Assembly: GCA_052171895.1 (NCBI GenBank)
Contig: JBQMRN010000001.1
Location: 186,001 to 250,000 of the forward strand
Source: Arsenophonus sp052171895
Lineage (GTDB): Bacteria > Pseudomonadota > Gammaproteobacteria > Enterobacterales > Enterobacteriaceae
Length of the DNA: 64,000 nucleotides
Direction of reading: 5' to 3'
Shown piece after piece: positions 59,322-64,000 of this stretch. Positions within the stretch are counted from its first letter, which is position 1. Each line of letters opens with the position of its first letter. Below the pieces are notes generated by a model that searched no databases, was not told the DNA's origin, and worked only from the letters and a program-made list of their open reading frames with translations. A program made the translations under genes and the position numbers.

Positions 59322-60539
59322 TTATTGTCTCCCTACATGAGTTGAATTACTGCCCCGAGCATTATTCCGCCTTCCATAGCTATATGAATAAGGAGATTTA
59401 GTAGCAATATCTGATTGCTGAATAACTTTTGGTGGCGTTATTTTTTCTATATCTACTGCTTTATTGTTGGTTTTATTGGTTAGAATTTGCTCTAACGGCA
59501 ACAGTAACATACTATTGCTCTTGTCGTTAATAATAACTTTACGTGTATTACCAAGTACTCGTTCCATTGTCTCAATATATAAACGCTCACGAGTAATCTG
59601 AGGAGCCGCTCGATATTCCGGCAACATTTTGGAAAAACTGGCCACTTCACCTTCAGCTTTGAAAACCACACTTGTCTTATAAGCTGTCGCTTCTTCAATT
59701 AGTTTTTGCGCATTACCTTTTGCTAATGGTAGGACTTCATTACGATAAGCTTGCGCTTCACGAATGGTCTTTTGTTCTTCTTCTCTTGCTGCAATAACAT
59801 CATCAAATGCTGCTTTAACCGCTTCTGGTGGACGAGCAGCCTGGAAATTAACGTCTAATATCGTTATACCCATATTATAAGACCTTATCGTATTTTCTAA
59901 CTCTTTTTGTGTTTCATCACGGATAAAGGCACGTTTCGTGGTTAACACCTGTTCCATTGCTGATTGACCAATAATTCCACGTACTGCGCTATCTATTGCC
60001 TGACGTAAACTGTTATCTGGATTAGTGACATTAAATAAATATTGAACTGGATCGGTTACTCGATATTGGACGTTCATTTCTACTTTAATAACATTTTCAT
60101 CCGAAGTTAACATCATACCATTAGTTGCTTGTTCACGTATACTTTCAACATTAACTGGAATTACTTTTTCAATAAAAGTTGGTTTCCAATTTAAACCAGG
60201 TTCAACAGTATGACTATATTTACCAAAACAAAAAACAACGCCACGATCACTCTCTTTTATCGTATAAAAACCACTTGCAGCTAAAACAATAACAATTACT
60301 GCAATAATAAATACGATAAAACGACCGTTTATATTAAGGCCATTTTGATTATTCGAACCATTTCTACCTTTATTATTTCCACCTAAACCAGCAAGTTTAC
60401 GACTTAACTTGTGGAACAGATCGTCAAGATGAGTTGTTCCTTTTTTCCGATTACCTTTATTACCACTGGAGTTGCCACTATTGCTGCTTCCCCACGGGTC
60501 GCGGTCCTGTCCGTTATTACCGGGCTGATTCCACGCCAT
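59322..60539 (-). CDS. hflK: FtsH modulator HflK
   Basis: Partner of HflC. From the ATG at 60539 the protein is 405 residues (E. coli 419), starting MAWNQPGNNGQDRDPWGSSN, a Gly/Asn-rich cytoplasmic N-terminus. The membrane segment is at about 74-94, followed by the SPFH domain (KESDRGVVFCFGKYSHTVEP) and a coiled-coil. The frame is open 50 codons further upstream, but that part is not conserved and contains no good start. Intact; hflX that normally precedes it is dead. Confidence 0.95.
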   Translation of the reverse strand: MAWNQPGNNGQDRDPWGSSNSGNSSGNKGNRKKGTTHLDDLFHKLSRKLAGLGGNNKGRNGSNNQNGLNINGRFIVFIIAVIVIVLAASGFYTIKESDRGVVFCFGKYSHTVEPGLNWKPTFIEKVIPVNVESIREQATNGMMLTSDENVIKVEMNVQYRVTDPVQYLFNVTNPDNSLRQAIDSAVRGIIGQSAMEQVLTTKRAFIRDETQKELENTIRSYNMGITILDVNFQAARPPEAVKAAFDDVIAAREEEQKTIREAQAYRNEVLPLAKGNAQKLIEEATAYKTSVVFKAEGEVASFSKMLPEYRAAPQITRERLYIETMERVLGNTRKVIINDKSNSMLLLPLEQILTNKTNNKAVDIEKITPPKVIQQSDIATKSPYSYSYGRRNNARGSNSTHVGRQ

Positions 60540-60684
60540 GTTATAGCTCCATTCGTTATAATTGGTTTTCAGGGCTAAGAGTAAAATATATACCCTTAAT
60601 TTATTCAATTTATTGAGATATTTAATGTGTTGACTTAACAATGTACCCAAATAAAGGTTATTTTTGTTTACAAAGTGTTGGCTA

Positions 60685-61945
60685 GTCAATAATAGGCAGA
60701 TTCATTTCAAGAGCACATGATACTGCCATCTTTATCCATTTCTTCATATTTTATTGCCTGAAGTTGATAAAACCGAGTTCGCAAACAACCAGCTTTCTGC
60801 TGGGGTGGTTAAATGTAATTCATAGTGTGCAATTTCTCACCAGAAAGACGTTTTGTTAGCGCTTGTAATAATAATGGGATTGCTTCACCTGTTTGAGTTA
60901 AGAGGCAAACTAAAATAAAGACATTATTCTCATCTCGATTAATACGGGGAGTAAAAATCCATTCAAGATGTTAATTTTATTCATGACTAACAACGAATGA
61001 ATTTCATAAGCCTCAATTTCTTCTAATACAGTTTTCAACTGTTCGAATATTTCTTCCATACGGGTATCTGAAGTATTGACAGCATGTAATAACAACCTAC
61101 CTTCACGTGTATCCTGCAATGTTGATTTAAATGCAGCGATAAGAGATTGTGAGGAAATGGCGAATAAAATCTACAGTATTAGCCAACACTATCACTTCAA
61201 TATCAGCTATATCAATACGCCGTAATGTAGGATCTAATGTCGCAAATAAATAATCTGATGCATATACACTTAAAAATTTGTCATTGATTAAAAAGACTAG
61301 ATTTACTGTATTAGTGTAACCTATCAATAATATGCTGGGAAATATCCGCTTTACTTCTAGTTTATCTACCCTGCTCTCTCTATTTTTCAACCTAGGAATC
61401 TAAGAAAAAATTTGCCGAATTTTACCTCGGAGCAATCGACGATCCATTTCAAGTTGTGTTTGAACAGGTCCACGCAGACCGATCGATCCCCCATTCCATT
61501 TCTGTCGGTTAAGATGAATCCAGTCACCTACTAAACAGGTAAAAATATACCTTAACTTAGCCAGTTCAACTTGAAGCTTATCTTCATAAGTAGGTACACG
61601 CTGTTAAAAATATCTCTAAAATTAAATCTGTACTATTAATAACTCCATACTGACATAATCGCTCAATATTTCTTTCCTATCCTATATAAGGCTTAAAGCA
61701 TGATAAAAAAGAATTACATTGGCATTATTGACTTTAACAGCTTCTGCGATTTCTTCTGTTTTTACCCTCAATAAGAAAATATTTAGCCTGCGGTGATTTG
61801 CGATTACCTATAATTATTCGTACTCTGGCTCCTAATGCCTGTAGATAATTAATGATTTAAATTCAATCAGGTTTTCAATATTTTTCATGAAAAATATGCA
61901 CAAGAATACTTAATTCTCCACCTTCATCTCTATCAAATAGAAGCA
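60685..61945 (-). pseudogene. hflX: Ribosome-splitting GTPase HflX, degraded
   Basis: Between hfq and hflK as in E. coli. Minus-strand pieces: DEGGELSILVHIF (61900), a DRTGLILDI-like region (61700), a QKWNGGSIGLRGPVQTQLEM stretch (61450-61500), the G1 region changed to LIGYTNTVNLVFLINDK (61290-61340), so the GKS/T is lost, LFATLDPTLRRIDIADI (61210-61265), VLANTVDFIRHFLT (61160), LLHAVNTSDTRMEEIFEQ (61040-61090), LLVMNKIN (60970) and a PIIDW end (60690). Several shifts. Confidence 0.88.
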
Positions 61946-61984
61946 CAACTCTTTAGAGTTAAAAATATCAAACAGTTAAAATAG

Positions 61985-62010
61985 AGGTAAAGATAACTTT
62001 ACCTGTATTT
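61985..62010 (-). terminator. Hairpin downstream of hfq
   Basis: Stem AGGTAAAG (61985-61992) with CTTTACCT (61997-62004) around a 4-base loop, 28 bases beyond the hfq stop. The minus side is followed by CTATTTTAAC, a weak T run; the plus side has GTATTTTTG. Probably an hfq terminator. Confidence 0.45.
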
Positions 62011-62031
62011 TTGTTCAAATAATTAACTAAA

Positions 62032-62328
62032 TTATTCAGTTGCATTACTATCCTGTGGAACTACTACATTACCTGTATTGTAATTACCTAAGCCTGTATT
62101 ACCACCTTGATTACTATGGTGAGATACAGGACGAGAAGGTACTACAGTAGAAATAGCATGCTTATATACCATTTGGCTAACTGTGTTTTTTAGTAAAATA
62201 ACAAATTGATCAAATGATTCGATTTGACCTTGTAATTTGATGCCATTGATCAAATAAATAGAAACCGGAACCCTTTCACGACGTAACGCATTTAGGAACG
62301 GATCTTGCAGAGATTGCCCTTTAGCCAT
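62032..62328 (-). CDS. hfq: RNA chaperone Hfq
   Basis: A hexameric Sm-like protein that pairs small RNAs with mRNAs. 98 residues (E. coli 102). Sm1 covers about 16-46 (VSIYLINGIKLQGQIESFDQ) and Sm2 contains YKHAISTVVPSRPVS (about 55-69). The Gln8, Phe39, Phe42, Tyr55, Lys56 and His57 RNA-binding positions of the family are visible. The C-terminal tail is short and Asn/Gly-rich. About 105 bases downstream of miaA. Intact. Confidence 0.97.
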   Translation of the reverse strand: MAKGQSLQDPFLNALRRERVPVSIYLINGIKLQGQIESFDQFVILLKNTVSQMVYKHAISTVVPSRPVSHHSNQGGNTGLGNYNTGNVVVPQDSNATE

Positions 62329-62434
62329 TCTCTATTTTCCTTATTTTGTTGTTTTTAACTAAAAATCTTTATACTTCGAAAAATTAACTACACAAAAATG
62401 TGCCTTTAGTATCAATTGTACATAAATAACAAAC

Positions 62435-63376
62435 CTATGTACTAATAACATGCAATATTGTGTTAAGAATTCTCTTAATATCATCCCTATCGAGTCTATG
62501 CACGTTTTTCCAACCTCTTAACCATGTAATTTGACGTTTAGCCAATTGACGTGTTGCACATATACTATGATAAACCATTTTATCATAGCTGATTTCATCA
62601 GATAAATATGACCACATCTGACGATAACCAACAGAACGAATAGCAGGGAGATCTCCATAGAGATCTCCTCTACCATAAAGACCCCTAACTTCACCCTCAA
62701 AACCCATCTTCAACATTTGTAGAAAACGCATTTCGATACGTTGGTGGAGAATTTTACGATCTTGTGGTAAAATAGCAAACTGCAACACATTATAAGGTAA
62801 TTCTACTTCTACAGTTTCAGTTAATTCTGTTAGGGTCTTCCCGGAAACTAAAAAAACCTCTAATGCACGAGACAATCGTTGAGGATCATTAGGATGGATT
62901 CGGCCTGCCGATATAGGATCAACCTCTTGTAAACGTTTGTGAATTGCCCTCCATCCAAATTGCTTTGCTTGCATTTCAATTTCTGCCCGCATTGTAAGAT
63001 CAGCTGAAGGTAGGGGTGAAAACCCATCTAGCAATGCTTTAAAATATAGCATAGTCCCTCCAACGAGTAAGGGAATACGGCCTGAGTCGACAATTTTCCC
63101 CATTTCTAATAAAGCATCACGGCGAAAATCTACTGCAGAATAAGACTGTAAAGGATCCAAAATATCAATCAATCGGTGTGGAAAAATTTGTTGTTCTTCC
63201 AGAGTTGGTTTTGCTGTTCCTATATCCATACCGCGATAAATTAAAGCAGAATCTACACTAATTATTTCAACGGGTAACTTTTCACACAATGCCATTGCCA
63301 ATGCTGTCTTTCCTGACGCCGTTGGCCCCATTATAAAAATTGCTTGCGGGTTATGTTGAAAAATTTGTTTACCCAT
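62435..63376 (-). CDS. miaA: tRNA dimethylallyltransferase
   Basis: Transfers a dimethylallyl group to A37 of tRNAs that read codons starting with U. 313 residues (E. coli 316). P-loop GPTASGKT at 17-24, DSALIYRGMDIGTAKP (about 41-56), and the conserved DILDP and GGTMLYFKALLDG blocks. The C-terminal RQLAKRQITWLRGW is intact. The start overlaps the mutL end by 8 bases, so the two are coupled. Confidence 0.96.
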   Translation of the reverse strand: MGKQIFQHNPQAIFIMGPTASGKTALAMALCEKLPVEIISVDSALIYRGMDIGTAKPTLEEQQIFPHRLIDILDPLQSYSAVDFRRDALLEMGKIVDSGRIPLLVGGTMLYFKALLDGFSPLPSADLTMRAEIEMQAKQFGWRAIHKRLQEVDPISAGRIHPNDPQRLSRALEVFLVSGKTLTELTETVEVELPYNVLQFAILPQDRKILHQRIEMRFLQMLKMGFEGEVRGLYGRGDLYGDLPAIRSVGYRQMWSYLSDEISYDKMVYHSICATRQLAKRQITWLRGWKNVHRLDRDDIKRILNTILHVIST

Positions 63377-64000
63377 GAGTTAAAGCCGTTATCACCGATT
63401 CAAAATCAATTAGTTGTAGTAATGTTTTTGGTGGTTCTTTAACTAATTCAGGATAAGCCAGCTCAAGATCTTCTAATAACTCTACTCCTTGTGCAACTGT
63501 CCACACTTGTTTTTTATTTACTAAATGATCTGCTAACCAAACAACTAACTCCTTAACCTGACAAGAAGTATTCTGAGAAAGATATTTCAATAGTTTTGGA
63601 AATAATTCAGCTAAATTTTGCGATCTTAAAGGACAAGAGGTAGCAGTAATTGTTGCTTTATTATGAGAAATATTGATCTCAAAACCTAAGGTACTTAATA
63701 ATACATTTACTCGATAAAAAGTTTCAATTTCCTTTTCTGTTAAGGCGAGCTTTACTGGTATCAGTAAAGGTTGAGATTTTAATCCTTTATCAGTAGGAAT
63801 TAATTGACTTCGTTTCAAATATCGCTCACCTTCCGCTAACGATAACAAACCTATTCCAAATGATAATTCAATAAATGCAAAATTTTTAGAATAAATTGTT
63901 AGTATTTTACCAAAAATATAATTTTTATTATTTTTTTCTACAACAATCGATTTTACTGCTATTTTTTCAGTTTTTATTGGTTTTTGCTCTGGGTCTGGAA
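63369..64000 (-). CDS. mutL: DNA mismatch repair protein MutL, C-terminal part
   Basis: The frame on the minus strand is open from the window edge to the stop at 63369, about 210 residues. It covers part of the linker (QKPIKTEKIAVKS) and the C-terminal dimerisation domain (NFAFIELSFGIGLLSLAEGERYLKRSQLI ... LRSQNLAELFPKLLKYLSQN). This domain also contacts MutH and UvrD in E. coli. The N-terminal ATPase lies outside the window, so intactness cannot be judged. The mutL-miaA-hfq order matches E. coli. Confidence 0.9.
   Translation of the reverse strand, partial: PDPEQKPIKTEKIAVKSIVVEKNNKNYIFGKILTIYSKNFAFIELSFGIGLLSLAEGERYLKRSQLIPTDKGLKSQPLLIPVKLALTEKEIETFYRVNVLLSTLGFEINISHNKATITATSCPLRSQNLAELFPKLLKYLSQNTSCQVKELVVWLADHLVNKKQVWTVAQGVELLEDLELAYPELVKEPPKTLLQLIDFESVITALTHG

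Noticed and set aside
63369..63848. mutL as a truncated gene beginning at an internal TTG
   Set aside because: The frame continues without stops to the window edge, so the apparent start is only an artefact of choosing a TTG.

Overview
The window reads as a gammaproteobacterial chromosome (Enterobacterales) in the middle of host-restricted genome decay. Gene order follows the E. coli blocks spc-alpha operon, engB-polA, gntX-bioH, feoABC, rrn-purHD, frdABCD, uvrC-pgsA-glyW-cysT-leuZ, rpsF-priB-rpsR-rplI, and mutL-miaA-hfq-hflXKC-purA-nsrR-rnr-rlmB. The DNA is AT-rich, and long stretches are non-coding wreckage of recognisable genes and insertion sequences. This fits a facultative or recently obligate insect symbiont. 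The bactofilin gene and overall style would suit Arsenophonus or another Morganellaceae lineage, but that is a guess that cannot be proved from this sequence.

Layout. 1-7540 is a compact, intact ribosomal protein block: rplE end, rpsN, rpsH, rplF, rplR, rpsE, rpmD, rplO, secY, rpmJ, then rpsM, rpsK, rpsD, rpoA, rplQ. 7660-11770 is debris: a zntR fragment, IS256 pieces, unidentified coding debris and an IS91-type transposase relic. 11932-16540 holds intact engB, an IS481 relic, an intact 5'-3' exonuclease part of polA and a ruined Klenow part. 16560-24480 holds IS1595 relics, a gntX pseudogene, intact bioH, an intact-looking feoC, and dead feoB and feoA. 25268-27654 is a ribosomal RNA operon whose 16S and 23S genes are pseudogenes, while tRNA-Ile and tRNA-Ala between them are perfect. 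28329-30740 is purHD, both dead. 30741-36546 has IS256 and IS481 relics, dead frdBCD and intact frdA. 36743-44572 is mostly IS256 wreckage around two intact genes, a bactofilin and cdh. 44752-47598 is tRNA-Leu/Cys/Gly, pgsA and uvrC. 47672-50911 is IS256 wreckage plus a serine recombinase relic. 51067-64000 is a mostly intact minus-strand block (rplI, rpsR, rpsF, rlmB, rnr, purA, hflC, hflK, hfq, miaA, mutL) with dead priB, nsrR and hflX.

How it works together. What survives is translation, protein export, transcription, RNA processing, tRNA modification, nucleotide excision repair and membrane quality control. What is lost is metabolic flexibility and regulation: ferrous iron uptake, de novo purine synthesis through PurH and PurD, anaerobic fumarate respiration except FrdA, zinc and nitric oxide sensing, and most of DNA polymerase I. 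Fourteen IS256-family remnants, three IS1595, two IS481 and one IS91 relic are all inactive, which suggests an old transposon bloom followed by erosion. I found no CRISPR array, intact prophage or clearly new gene system. The most notable items are the rRNA operon reduced to its spacer tRNAs, the lone intact frdA, the polA truncation and the altered rplE stop.
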